This document shows positions 6,972 through 15,452 of a DNA stretch of 25,540 bases, in pieces. The notes beneath the pieces are model-generated. The model made no database searches. It had not been told where the DNA came from and saw nothing but the letters and a program-made list of their open reading frames with translations. The number at the start of each line of letters is the position of its first letter. Position 1 is the stretch's first letter. The DNA is taken from positions 1 through 25,540 of the IMG/VR virus record IMGVR_UViG_3300030107_006806. One strand, written 5' to 3'. This DNA comes from a virus. The translations under genes and the position numbers were made by a program.

Positions 6972-8239
6972 TGCAAAGAAAAAATTTTCAAACAGGAACA
7001 TCATCCGTAATACAACGATCCGCACCTTATTTAGAACAAGCTGGGGAAACGTTTTTAAAAGACATCGTTACTCCTTTAACAGGACAACGAGTTAAAACAG
7101 AAACGTTTGCACCTAGTGTTGCAGCGTATGATCCCTTTACTCAACAAGCTCAACAAATGGCTGCTTCACAAGCAGGTTTGGGAGCAATTTCTTTTGATCC
7201 AACAACAGGAGCACCAACTTCAATTGGAGCAGGAACAGGAGTTTCAGGTTATCAACCTTATCTAGATCAAGCAGGAACGTATGGTACTCAAGCAGGAACC
7301 ACTTTAGGTGGTGTAGGTGCCGATATTACTTCTGCGAGAGGCGCAATGGGTACAGCAGGAACAACTCTTGCTACAGGATTAGGAACTTTAGGAACAGCAG
7401 GCACGGAGCTCGGAGCCGCAGGAACAACTTTAGGAGGAGTTCCTTCTTACTTAACTTCTGCAGCAGGCTACTCAGGACCTTCTGCTTATTCACAATTTAT
7501 GTCTCCGTACCAATCCGATGTCATTGGTGCAACATTAACAGAATTCGATAAACAAGCCGCAGCAAGACAACAAGCTATTTCCGATAAAGCCGTTCAAGTA
7601 GGTGGTTTTGGTGGAGGTAGAGAAGGTGTTCAGCTTGCTGAATACCAAACACAATCTGACCGAGATAGAGCCTTACTTCAGGCACAATTACTCTCTCAAG
7701 GCTATACACAAGCTCAAGCACTCGCTAATCAAGCCTACGGCCAACAATTAGGCTTAGGAGCAGCACAGCAAGGGTTGGGTACTGCACAAGCAGGAATCGC
7801 TCAACAGAGAGGCTCTCTAGGGCAATTACAGGGTGGTTTAGGTGGAATGCAAGGACAATTAGGTGCTCAATACTTAGGAGCAGCAGGACAACAACAAGGA
7901 TTAGGAACCGCGCAACAGGGACTAGGTGGATACTATGCTGGATTAGCAGGTCTTCAACCAACTCTTGCAGGTGGAAATATTCAAGGCTTAGGCGCAGCAG
8001 GAACACAAGCTTTAGCTTACCAACAAGCAATCAAGGACGCACAAGCACAGGCAGCACAGACGTATGCTTACGAACCTTACCAAAGAGCAGGGTTCCTTGG
8101 TTCAGCAATCACAGGTCTGCTTGCAGGTCAACAAGCTCCTTATCAACCAACAACTCCACAAGCATCGGCAAGTCCATTGTCACAAGCGTTATCGACTGGA
8201 TTAGCAGCTTATGGAATAGGAAGTATGTTCGGGAGATAA
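6971..8239 (+). CDS. Putative internal virion protein with glycine heptad arrays, 422 residues
   Basis: A Gly/Ala/Gln-rich protein with two repeat arrays. One spans residues 101-157 (AGTTLGG, LGTLGTAG types). The other spans about 262-343, in nearly perfect 7-residue steps (QGLGTAQ, GSLGQLQ, GGLGGMQ). Between them lies the most diagnostic part: MSPYQSDVIGATLTEF (177-192) and VGGFGGGREGV (210-220). I recall this combination from internal or ejection-type proteins of many podovirus-like phages. The heptads predict long helices with glycine faces able to pack tightly or enter membranes. The start overlaps the previous stop as TAATG. No enzyme motif is visible. A role in the ejected conduit or core is likely but unproven. 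Confidence 0.65.
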   Translation: MQRKNFQTGTSSVIQRSAPYLEQAGETFLKDIVTPLTGQRVKTETFAPSVAAYDPFTQQAQQMAASQAGLGAISFDPTTGAPTSIGAGTGVSGYQPYLDQAGTYGTQAGTTLGGVGADITSARGAMGTAGTTLATGLGTLGTAGTELGAAGTTLGGVPSYLTSAAGYSGPSAYSQFMSPYQSDVIGATLTEFDKQAAARQQAISDKAVQVGGFGGGREGVQLAEYQTQSDRDRALLQAQLLSQGYTQAQALANQAYGQQLGLGAAQQGLGTAQAGIAQQRGSLGQLQGGLGGMQGQLGAQYLGAAGQQQGLGTAQQGLGGYYAGLAGLQPTLAGGNIQGLGAAGTQALAYQQAIKDAQAQAAQTYAYEPYQRAGFLGSAITGLLAGQQAPYQPTTPQASASPLSQALSTGLAAYGIGSMFGR

Positions 8240-8242
8240 ATT

Positions 8243-9616
8243 ATGAAATATAATGTATTTAAAAGACCGATGTTTAAAAGAGGTGGCATATCTAGAGGAA
8301 CAGGGATCACGTCTGGACTAGATACCCCTAGAATAGGTTTTAGTAATGGTATGGGGTTTGGATTTATGTCAGCAGGACAACAGTTTCCAATAGATTATTT
8401 AAAATATGGACCAGGTGGAAAACCTCCTATGCTTACAAAAAATGCAAGTAGCCCAATAAAAAAAGCTACAAAAGCAGTAGCAGGATCTACCTCTAACTAC
8501 GACGATGGTTTATTAGATTACTGGCCATATAAAGAAGGGGATAAATTTGGAAACTACGATTTTTGGCCAACGGTTCCTCCAGGAACTCGATTAGATGAAG
8601 AAGGTAAAATTATACCAAAAAGAGAAGAACTTCCACCACCTACTATTATACCTGGTGTACCAGGTGGAGGAGATCAAGATATGTTTGCTCCTAAAAAATC
8701 TATAGAAGATGATACTCCTGCAGAGCTAACAGAAGAAAAAGCTACAAAATCCGAAGAAGATCTTTTGTTAGAAAAATTAGGAGACACATCTTTAAGTAAA
8801 GGTGAAAAAGCACTTATGCTTTCTGAAATCATTGGCACAGCAGGAGGCATGGAAGGAAAAACTAAAAAAGCGATTGAATTGATGAAGGCTAAATCTAGAG
8901 AAGATAGACAGCTTAAAAAAGATATTACTAAACTAAAATACCTACAAAAAGGTAAAGAGAGAATTGCTGGAATAGAAGCAGGAGAACTAACAACTTCACA
9001 AAAAGATATTAATGCTAAAGTTGAAAATACAAAGAGAATAGCCAGACAAAAAGGATTGGTTACAGAAAAAGGTGGAGTAACCTACTACGATGGTAAAACT
9101 GAAGCAGAGATAAAAAATGATATTTATGATAAATTATTACAAGATAAAAATGTTAGTCTTGCTGATAAAGTAAGAGCTAAATTTGCTCAACAAATAGTGG
9201 ATCTTCGTGATGAAATAAGGAAGAAAAAAGCAAAAGCAAAACCTGGTGATGAAAACGCACAAGCTAAAATAAGAGCATTAGAAGAGCAATTAGAAGATAT
9301 GATGAATCCTGGAAAATACGGAATAGCAGAAGGTGGAAGAGTGGGATATGCTCAAGGTACACCTATGGCTGAACCTCAGATAGCAGCAACACAAACAGAA
9401 GGTGCAAATACTACTGAAAATACAAGACCTGTTAATAAACTATCTTTTGCTGAATTAAGAAACAGATTACCTAAAGAAATAACAGACGATGTAGTTCAAC
9501 TTCTTGCTAATAGTGAAGAAGCTCTACAAGATTTTGCTTATATCCAAACACAAGAGGACATTAATAAATTTAACATTAAATACGGTGTAAATGTAATATT
9601 GCCACCGCAAGCATAG
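8243..9616 (+). CDS. Putative internal virion protein, 457 residues
   Basis: A modular protein of unknown function. The N-terminal part is Gly-rich and probably unstructured, with FKRPMFKRGGISRGTGITSG, then TPRIGFSNGMGFGF, phrases I know from marine phage virion proteins. A Pro-rich linker (residues 115-150) precedes a long, highly charged helical region (about 170-360) with coiled-coil character (LRDEIRKKKAKAK, IRALEEQLEDMM). Next comes the tag AEGGRVGYAQGTP, near-identical to a tag in the 693-residue protein. The last 55 residues look like a small folded helical domain. GGGAG, 7 bases before ATG, supports the start. The neighbours suggest packaging in the virion. The next gene's ribosome site overlaps this stop codon. 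Confidence 0.6.
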   Translation: MKYNVFKRPMFKRGGISRGTGITSGLDTPRIGFSNGMGFGFMSAGQQFPIDYLKYGPGGKPPMLTKNASSPIKKATKAVAGSTSNYDDGLLDYWPYKEGDKFGNYDFWPTVPPGTRLDEEGKIIPKREELPPPTIIPGVPGGGDQDMFAPKKSIEDDTPAELTEEKATKSEEDLLLEKLGDTSLSKGEKALMLSEIIGTAGGMEGKTKKAIELMKAKSREDRQLKKDITKLKYLQKGKERIAGIEAGELTTSQKDINAKVENTKRIARQKGLVTEKGGVTYYDGKTEAEIKNDIYDKLLQDKNVSLADKVRAKFAQQIVDLRDEIRKKKAKAKPGDENAQAKIRALEEQLEDMMNPGKYGIAEGGRVGYAQGTPMAEPQIAATQTEGANTTENTRPVNKLSFAELRNRLPKEITDDVVQLLANSEEALQDFAYIQTQEDINKFNIKYGVNVILPPQA

Positions 9617-9623
9617 GAGGCAT

Positions 9624-12600
9624 ATGGCACAAGACGAACCTTTTGATTTTGATAGTTTTAACTTCTTTGATACGGAGCAACAAGAAGATGTTGTTTCTCC
9701 AAGAGGTCAACCTACCATTTCTGACTATATGGCAGATATTTGGAGAGCACCTGTTAAAGGTGTGGGTATGGCGATTCAAGGATTACTTCAGCTAGGAGCC
9801 ATTCCTATTGATTATGCAGCTGATACAAATTTAACAAGTAAACTCGAAGATCTTTTTGAAAAATATACTCCTGATACTCAAACAGGTGCAGGGGATATTG
9901 TTTCAACCATTGTTCAATTTGGTGTGCCATTAGGGGTTGCATCTAAAATTGGCAGTGGGATGAAAGTTTTAAAAGGAGTTACCAAAGTTAAAAAGCTTAA
10001 GGGAATTCCTACAGTTGGAGGTAAAGCAACCGAACTTGTACGAAGAGCAGGATATTGGGGAACACTAGGAGGTGTTACCGATCTTGCAGTTTCTGTTCCT
10101 GGTCAAAACATAACGGCATCAGAAGCCTTTGGACTTTCTGAATCTAAAGATACTGATGATCTACATGGTAGAGAAAAAGCAGCCGAACTCTTAAAAGAAA
10201 AATTTAAATTTGGTGCCGAAGGAGCAACCGTTGCAGGTGCCATTCCTTTACTCGGTCCTGTAGCAAGTGTAGGTGCAAAATATGGATTAGTACCCGCAGC
10301 TAAAGCTGTAGGATATGTTGGAGGTAAGGCTCTTAAAACAGTAGACTTTACAGTTGTTAATCCTCTATCAAAAATTATCGCAGGAAAAGGAAGCAAGTCT
10401 TTAGTGCAGAGAGGAATTACAAAATCAGGGGAATTAATATCCGCAGCTTTACAAAAAACAGGAATGCCTGCTCCTGAAAGATGGCAGTATTTTTCTAAAA
10501 AAGGAACCTTTAGTGAAAGAATATTTAAAACTTTATCTAACCTTAAAGAACAATTTACATCTGCAGGGGTTTTAAATCCCGCTTTAAAAGCACAAGCGGA
10601 TCAGATTACAAGTAAAATTACTGCAGAAACTAAAACTTTAGGAAAATTAACCCAAAAAATTAATACAACTTTAGAAGATGTCGTTACCAAATTTGAAAAA
10701 AATCTCTATGTACCTGGCATCCTTAAAAAGGATGGTTTTACTATGGATGCATTGCAAGCTGAAAAAAATAAACTATTTGATTATCTCAGAGCTAGTGGAA
10801 AAACAAAAATTAAAAAATCATTAAATGATGTCCATCCTTCTGTGCGTAAAGAGGCTCAAGAATTAAAAAAAATTCTTAAAGAATCTAATAGAAAATATGG
10901 CAATTTATTAAGAAATCCAAAAGAGGGGTTTGGTAAATCTTATAAAATTCTAGCTAATTTTTTAATTAAAGATGGGGATAGTTTTATGAAACAAAGATTT
11001 GCTTCCTTTAACAACTCTTCTTTTAAATTTGATCCTACGAGTGGAACGATAGGCAAAGCTGCTAAAGAAGAAATGAAGAGAATAATTAAAAAAAATAAAG
11101 ATTTAAGAAAAGAAGTTGCAGCTAGATTAGTTAAAAATCCTAAGAAAGGATACGCAAAAGTATTAGACGAACTTGCTGAAGATCAACTTATGAATATAAA
11201 AAGAGCAGCAATTGAATCAGGTCGTAGTCCAGAAATTATTATTAAAGAGATAGCTAATATAATTAAAGTAAAATACCCTAAAGGAGGATATAAACTTGGC
11301 ACAAAAGGTTTTTTAGACCCTGCTCAAAATTTTCCTGATGCTATTAAAAAATGGATAACAACTCCTAAAGGTTTAACGGTTCCAATAAAAAGTTATGAGG
11401 ATTCTCTACTTGATGTAGTAACTTATAATTCTAAACAAATGTATTCAAAAAGATTTTTTGATTCATTTGAAAAAAATAGTGTTGGAAAAACAATCTTCAC
11501 TGAAGAACAAGCTAGGGCTAAAGGAATAAATATTTTAAATTTAGAAAGGATTCAACCGAAAACAAGAGGAGGACCACAACCTTTTCATGAAAGTAGTTTA
11601 TTTAGAAAAAAGAATGATCCTGGTGCATATTACACTCGTCCTGAAATTGCAAATGCCATAGGAGAACAAAAAATAGCATTTGAAAGATTATTTGATATTC
11701 CTTTTTACAAACATTTAATGACTTTAAAAGCAGGAGCTCAAATTGGTAAAACAGTTTTCTCTCCTATGACTCAAGTTAGAAATGTAACGACTGCATCATT
11801 CTTTCCTCTAGCAAGTGGATTGATTGGAGGTCGTGCTTCTTTATCCGAGTCTTGGAGATTAGTGGCAGATGATATTTTTGCAGGTGCAAAAACAGATCTT
11901 AAAGCCTTGAACAAAGAAATTGATGACATGGTTACAAGAGGAGTGATCGATCAGAACATACAGGTTAATGAAATTAGAGCTATATTAAGTAAGGCACAAA
12001 ATGGAACGATTAGTTTTGAATCCTTTCTCAATAATCCAACGGTTAAAAAGTTTGTGGATGTCTATCAAGGGGGAGATAATATTTGGAAAGTGTACTCTGA
12101 TAAATTTTACCAAAGTGCATTAAAGGATGCTTTTGGAGATCCTAAAGCTACTCCAGATAAAGTTTTAGCTAATGTTAAAGATTGGTACCGAACGGTGGCT
12201 AAACAAGATTTTATTGAAGATAGTATTATTACAGGACAGAAAAAGACAGCCGAAGAAGCTTTAAAAGAAGCCTCTGCTTATTTAGTAACCAATACAATTC
12301 CAACTTATAGTAAGGTTCCTCAAATTATAAAAAATATTAGAGCTTTACCTTTTGGAAACTTTGTAGCCTTTCCCGCAGAAATATTAAGAACCAGTTCAAA
12401 TCTTTTAATGATTGGTGCGAGAGAACTAACAAGTTCAAATCCTTTTATTAGACAAATGGGTGCAAGAAGATTAATTGGTGCTTCAGCAACTTTTGGAGGA
12501 ATTGGAAAAGTGGTACAAGAAACCGCAGAATGGGCAACAGGAGTTACACCTGATCAAATGGATGCTTTCCAAAGATCCTTTGCTCCAGATTATCAAAAGA

Positions 12601-13811
12601 ACTCAACTTTAATTCCATTAACTCAACCTGATGATGATGGTAAATTTAAATATTTTAATTTTTCTTATACCAACCCGTATAACTCTTTAGTGCAACCTAT
12701 TAATGCTGTTGTTAATGCCTTTGGAGATGGAAGTTTAAATAAAGATAGTGTAGATCGAATAATTATGAATAGTTTATTTGGTAATCCTGTAACGGATAGA
12801 CCAGGAGCTTTAAGTGAATTTTTTTCTCCATTCATCGATGAATCTATTGGTACGGAAAGAGTAGCCGATATTATATTTAGAAATGGTGAAAAAAGAGGAG
12901 GAGGTCGTGTTTACGCTGACACCGATAGTTTAGATAGAAAAATAGCAGCGTCTATGGATCATATCATAGGAGGTTTAACTCCAGGTGCTTTTAATTCTGC
13001 TCAAAGAATATGGGAAGGAGCAACAGGTACCTTTACTGATGCAGGAACAGCAAGAGATAGTAAGAGAGAATTAATGGCTTTAATGTCAGGAATTCGTGTG
13101 GAAGAAACTAAACCATTAGCGAGTATGCCTTTCATTATGAATTCTTATAATAGAGACAAGCAAAGTATTAGTAGTTCCTTTGCTAAACAAGCTTACTCTG
13201 CAAGAACATCTATGGAAGATAAACTTGGTGCTTATAGCAAATATGTTTCTCAAAGTTTTGATTCTCAAAATAAAATGTTTCAATTACTAAAAGATGCAGA
13301 AGCAATGGGATTAGATGAATATGAACTTAAAAAAATCTTTAAAGAACGATTAACTAATACAGAAACTAATTTATTATTTAAAGGAATTTTTAAACCTCCT
13401 ACTTATAGCAAAGGGAGAATTGAATCTTTAATCAAGCGTCTAGAAACAGAAGATCCAGAAGGTGCAACAAGATTAGAGGATCAATTTGATGTTGTTGAAG
13501 ACATCTTTAAAGAAATTCGAAGAGATTTAAGAAACTACGATTTAGGCACTCCTCTAGGTGAACTTCAAAGATATCTTAACGAATTATTAACCCCAGGAAC
13601 AAGAGAAGCTAGAGGAATGGCACTTGGTGGAATAGCAGCTTTACCCCAACAACAAGCACCTAATGCAATGCAAAACTTTGGACAAAGGTTTAATTTAGGT
13701 GTAAGTAAGACGGGAGAGCCTATTCTTCCGACAGGTTTAACAAGAACAGAAACAGCTTTGTTAAGACCGTCAGAACAGGCAATGAGATTAAGGGAACGAG
13801 GACTAGCATAA
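9624..13811 (+). CDS. Large internal virion / DNA-ejection protein (T7 gp16-like by position)
   Basis: At 1395 residues this is the largest gene here, and it ends the structural block, as does the giant ejection protein of T7-like phages. The first 250 residues hold hydrophobic Gly/Val segments (IVSTIVQFGVPLGVASKI, AGATVAGA-like stretches) that could enter membranes. Residues 290-560 are Lys-rich and helical. Later blocks include FAPDYQKNSTLIPLTQP, NFSYTNPYNSLVQP and the C-terminal GLTRTETALLRPSEQAMRLR, which I recall as conserved in marine phages. A short GG tag (MALGGIAALP) precedes that end. I see no lytic transglycosylase or other catalytic motif. The start is well set by AGGAGG at 9615-9620. 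The ejection role is inferred from position, size and neighbours. Confidence 0.65.
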   Translation: MAQDEPFDFDSFNFFDTEQQEDVVSPRGQPTISDYMADIWRAPVKGVGMAIQGLLQLGAIPIDYAADTNLTSKLEDLFEKYTPDTQTGAGDIVSTIVQFGVPLGVASKIGSGMKVLKGVTKVKKLKGIPTVGGKATELVRRAGYWGTLGGVTDLAVSVPGQNITASEAFGLSESKDTDDLHGREKAAELLKEKFKFGAEGATVAGAIPLLGPVASVGAKYGLVPAAKAVGYVGGKALKTVDFTVVNPLSKIIAGKGSKSLVQRGITKSGELISAALQKTGMPAPERWQYFSKKGTFSERIFKTLSNLKEQFTSAGVLNPALKAQADQITSKITAETKTLGKLTQKINTTLEDVVTKFEKNLYVPGILKKDGFTMDALQAEKNKLFDYLRASGKTKIKKSLNDVHPSVRKEAQELKKILKESNRKYGNLLRNPKEGFGKSYKILANFLIKDGDSFMKQRFASFNNSSFKFDPTSGTIGKAAKEEMKRIIKKNKDLRKEVAARLVKNPKKGYAKVLDELAEDQLMNIKRAAIESGRSPEIIIKEIANIIKVKYPKGGYKLGTKGFLDPAQNFPDAIKKWITTPKGLTVPIKSYEDSLLDVVTYNSKQMYSKRFFDSFEKNSVGKTIFTEEQARAKGINILNLERIQPKTRGGPQPFHESSLFRKKNDPGAYYTRPEIANAIGEQKIAFERLFDIPFYKHLMTLKAGAQIGKTVFSPMTQVRNVTTASFFPLASGLIGGRASLSESWRLVADDIFAGAKTDLKALNKEIDDMVTRGVIDQNIQVNEIRAILSKAQNGTISFESFLNNPTVKKFVDVYQGGDNIWKVYSDKFYQSALKDAFGDPKATPDKVLANVKDWYRTVAKQDFIEDSIITGQKKTAEEALKEASAYLVTNTIPTYSKVPQIIKNIRALPFGNFVAFPAEILRTSSNLLMIGARELTSSNPFIRQMGARRLIGASATFGGIGKVVQETAEWATGVTPDQMDAFQRSFAPDYQKNSTLIPLTQPDDDGKFKYFNFSYTNPYNSLVQPINAVVNAFGDGSLNKDSVDRIIMNSLFGNPVTDRPGALSEFFSPFIDESIGTERVADIIFRNGEKRGGGRVYADTDSLDRKIAASMDHIIGGLTPGAFNSAQRIWEGATGTFTDAGTARDSKRELMALMSGIRVEETKPLASMPFIMNSYNRDKQSISSSFAKQAYSARTSMEDKLGAYSKYVSQSFDSQNKMFQLLKDAEAMGLDEYELKKIFKERLTNTETNLLFKGIFKPPTYSKGRIESLIKRLETEDPEGATRLEDQFDVVEDIFKEIRRDLRNYDLGTPLGELQRYLNELLTPGTREARGMALGGIAALPQQQAPNAMQNFGQRFNLGVSKTGEPILPTGLTRTETALLRPSEQAMRLRERGLA

Positions 13812-14020
13812 TGACACCCAAGACAACACGAGAACACATTATCAGTTTGCAAGGACATGTTACAGGTTTGAAGAGAGATATATCTAATATCAAAACAAAT
13901 CATTTAAAACACATGCATGAAGATATTGACAAATTGGGTGGCAAGGTAGACAGAATCTACTGGGTATTATTGGCTGCGGTGGGGACCGTGGTCTTACAAT
14001 TAATGGAGCGTTTATTTTGA
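13811..14020 (+). CDS. Small coiled-coil protein with C-terminal membrane anchor (XhlA-like, possible holin)
   Basis: A 69-residue protein with a charged helix (residues 5-47, with regularly spaced Ile/Leu) followed by one transmembrane segment (YWVLLAAVGTVVLQL, 50-64) and a short positively charged tail. This layout is that of haemolysin XhlA-type phage proteins, which assist holin-mediated lysis. It opens a run of five tiny genes after the ejection protein, the usual place for lysis genes. The ATG shares its first base with the previous stop codon. No endolysin is next to it, so the lysis role rests on topology and position only. Confidence 0.55.
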   Translation: MTPKTTREHIISLQGHVTGLKRDISNIKTNHLKHMHEDIDKLGGKVDRIYWVLLAAVGTVVLQLMERLF

Positions 14021-14427
14021 CACTAAAAATTTCAGACGAAGCTAAAGTTCAAATGCCGATGAAGACCGTAGTCTCTTTGATCGCCCTCGTCGCGATCGGA
14101 ACCTGGGCTTATTTCGGTATTATTGAGACCCAAAACAGAATTTCTACTCAATTAGAAATTATGAATAAAGATTTAGAACACAACACAGAATTTAGGATCA
14201 AGTGGCCTCGGGGGATGCTAGGGGCGCTTCCAGCGGACCAGGAGCAATTTATGATGATCGAGGACCTTTACAAATCCGTTGATAAGCTTCAAAAAGCTAT
14301 TGAAGATGGGATGCACAATAAAGTTAACATAGAATTTTTAACTAAACAGATGAATAAAGTTCTAGGGGATATCGAGAAACTTAAAGATAAACAAAGAACT
14401 TTTTCAAATGGAAATGGAGTACATTAA
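14017..14427 (+). CDS. Membrane-anchored coiled-coil protein, possible lysis or spanin-type role
   Basis: A 136-residue protein read from a TTG that overlaps the previous stop. One N-terminal membrane segment (VVSLIALVAIGTWAYFGII, residues 18-36) is followed by about 95 residues outside or inside the membrane. These include FRIKWPRGMLGALPADQEQF and a long amphipathic helix ending in a Lys-rich coiled coil. I recall close relatives in marine phages, annotated as hypothetical. The arrangement (anchor plus long helix) resembles inner-membrane spanins or holin partners but is not diagnostic. The first 250 bases are visibly richer in GC and in C-ending codons than nearby genes. Confidence 0.55.
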   Translation: MTLKISDEAKVQMPMKTVVSLIALVAIGTWAYFGIIETQNRISTQLEIMNKDLEHNTEFRIKWPRGMLGALPADQEQFMMIEDLYKSVDKLQKAIEDGMHNKVNIEFLTKQMNKVLGDIEKLKDKQRTFSNGNGVH

Positions 14428-14637
14428 ATGGAAACAGTCGTAGCATTACTTATGTTTGTAAATTTTGAAATCAAGGAGCATCGTATCCAGCCCTCCATGG
14501 GAGTTTGTTTACGTGGAAAACGCGAAGCGGAACGCCAGTACAGTGCAACTGTAACTTACAAATGCATAAAATCTGAGGCAGAATTAGAGACCAATATAGA
14601 TGGTTCAATTGCTATCAAAAAACTTATTTTAAAATAA
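14428..14637 (+). CDS. Small conserved protein of unknown function, 69 residues
   Basis: A 69-residue protein with a hydrophobic N-terminus (METVVALLMFVNFEI), a Cys at each end of a small basic domain (VCLRGKREAERQYSATVTYK, then C), and an IDGSIAIKKLI tail. The hydrophobic start could be a short membrane anchor or an export signal, and the two Cys could pair outside the cytoplasm. The ATG directly abuts the previous stop and has GGAG upstream. I have seen such proteins in marine phages without a function. It shares the lysis-like cluster. Confidence 0.55.
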   Translation: METVVALLMFVNFEIKEHRIQPSMGVCLRGKREAERQYSATVTYKCIKSEAELETNIDGSIAIKKLILK

Positions 14638-14834
14638 TGTCTAAAACAGATTATCAGGAAATTATTTCTGAGTACAAGGAGCAAGTTCGAGTGCTTAAGG
14701 AGCAAAATAATGAACTCACCGATGCCTGTAAGATTAAAGATTCAGCTTTAAAAAGAGCTCTACAAAAGTTAGAATATGTCACAAACGATTTAGATAAATT
14801 ACAGGAGAAAAAAGATGTTCCAAAATCTGATTAG
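14637..14834 (+). CDS. Small soluble coiled-coil protein, 65 residues
   Basis: A 65-residue protein that is almost entirely one charged helix (YQEIISEYKEQVRVLKEQN, then ALKRALQKLEYVTNDLDKL). Hydrophobic spacing is typical of a coiled-coil dimer. There is no membrane segment, signal or cysteine pair. The start overlaps the previous stop as TAATG, and its end overlaps the next tiny gene by 20 bases. Function unknown; it may partner one of the coiled-coil membrane proteins just upstream. Confidence 0.5.
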   Translation: MSKTDYQEIISEYKEQVRVLKEQNNELTDACKIKDSALKRALQKLEYVTNDLDKLQEKKDVPKSD

Positions 14835-14934
14835 ATTTTATCGCAGCATAAAACATAGATATTTAGTTAAAATCCCTAATGATTATCAGGGGTTAATTTT
14901 ATTATTAATTCTTGTTGTAATTCTCTTTAAATAA
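14815..14934 (+). CDS. Tiny membrane peptide, 39 residues
   Basis: An open frame with a good ribosome site (AGGAGA about 7 bases before ATG), starting inside the previous gene. The peptide has a basic N-terminal half (FQNLIRFYRSIKHRYLVKIP) and a single C-terminal membrane span (GLILLLILVVILFK). A basic head followed by one hydrophobic helix suits an inner-membrane microprotein, perhaps a holin or antiholin. It is the last gene before the Hsp20 promoter region. The coding call rests on the ribosome site and topology. Confidence 0.5.
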   Translation: MFQNLIRFYRSIKHRYLVKIPNDYQGLILLLILVVILFK

Positions 14935-14942
14935 CATATATT
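14915..14942 (+). promoter_or_regulatory. Candidate sigma-70 promoter for the Hsp20 gene
   Basis: TTGTAA (14915-14920) and TATATT (14937-14942) are separated by 16 bases, giving 4/6 and 5/6 matches to the sigma-70 consensus. The predicted transcript would begin near 14949, just where a hairpin starts. The -35 lies inside the preceding small gene. Plausible but not strong in AT-rich DNA. Confidence 0.35.
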
Positions 14943-14947
14943 AGTCA

Positions 14948-14968
14948 TGGGTGCTTTGGAAAGGCCCA
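14948..14968 (+). promoter_or_regulatory. Hairpin in the leader before Hsp20
   Basis: TGGG pairs with CCCA and CTTT with AAAG-type bases, with a G bulge and a four-base loop. The only downstream T-rich run (CTTTATT) is poor, so it may be a weak terminator for the small-gene cluster or a 5'-end stabiliser of the Hsp20 message. Confidence 0.4.
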
Positions 14969-14986
14969 CTTTATTAACTGTCTAAC

Positions 14987-14994
14987 AAAGGAGG
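14987..14994 (+). promoter_or_regulatory. Strong ribosome binding site of Hsp20
   Basis: AAAGGAGG lies nine bases before the ATG at 15004. It is among the best Shine-Dalgarno matches in the window, alongside those of the 1395-residue protein and the 34-residue peptide, and implies high translation. Confidence 0.75.
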
Positions 14995-15003
14995 TTATAT
15001 ACC

Positions 15004-15447
15004 ATGACAAATAGAGCATTATCCATATTTAATCAGTTAAGACCCGTATCGGTAGGTTTCGATAGCATCTTCGATCATTTCGAAAGAATGTTTGATAACG
15101 AAAACCCACCACAGTTTAACTATCCACCTTATAATATTGTTAAGACTGGAACGTACACATACGACATCGAAGTGGCGTTAGCAGGTTACAATAAAAAGGA
15201 GATAGCTGTAACATTCGCAGAGGGTGTATTAACTATCAGGTCATCTAGAAAACAAGAGACGAGCGATAAAGACAAAAAAGATGGAGTAATCCATAAAGGA
15301 ATCGCTAAAAGACTTTTCTCAAGATCTTTCACAATCGCCAACGATGTTGAAATCGAAGGTGCAGAACTGAAAGACGGTTTGTTGAAAGTATCGTTACTTA
15401 AGATTGTTCCTGAAGGCAGAAAAGCCAAAGAAATAAAAATCAAGTAA
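15004..15447 (+). CDS. Small heat shock protein (Hsp20 / IbpA-type chaperone)
   Basis: A 147-residue alpha-crystallin-domain protein. The domain starts at PPYNIVKTG (residues 41-49), runs through YDIEVALAGYNKKEI and GVLTI, and has the IbpA-type HKGIAKRLFSRSF (97-109). It closes with DGLLKVSL (124-131). The C-terminal IKI (144-146) is the I-x-I motif used to dock neighbouring dimers. Such proteins bind unfolding proteins without ATP and form oligomers. Phage Hsp20 genes are known from marine cyanophages and pelagiphages. Here the gene stands alone between a candidate promoter and a strong terminator, after the structural and lysis-like genes, suggesting late expression and help with virion protein folding. 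Its codons are more C-rich than those of its neighbours, perhaps for high expression. Confidence 0.93.
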   Translation: MTNRALSIFNQLRPVSVGFDSIFDHFERMFDNENPPQFNYPPYNIVKTGTYTYDIEVALAGYNKKEIAVTFAEGVLTIRSSRKQETSDKDKKDGVIHKGIAKRLFSRSFTIANDVEIEGAELKDGLLKVSLLKIVPEGRKAKEIKIK

Positions 15448-15452
15448 TAAGA

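Noticed and set aside
6971-8239. Tandem DNA repeat or diversity-generating template region
   Set aside because: Periodicity is at the protein level in 7-residue steps; the DNA units differ at many positions and there is no reverse transcriptase or template/variable pair.
14948-15006. ROSE or fourU RNA thermometer controlling Hsp20
   Set aside because: No stretch in the leader pairs well with AAAGGAGG; only a 3-bp GGT/ACC pairing next to the ATG is possible, and the hairpin lies too far upstream to mask the site.
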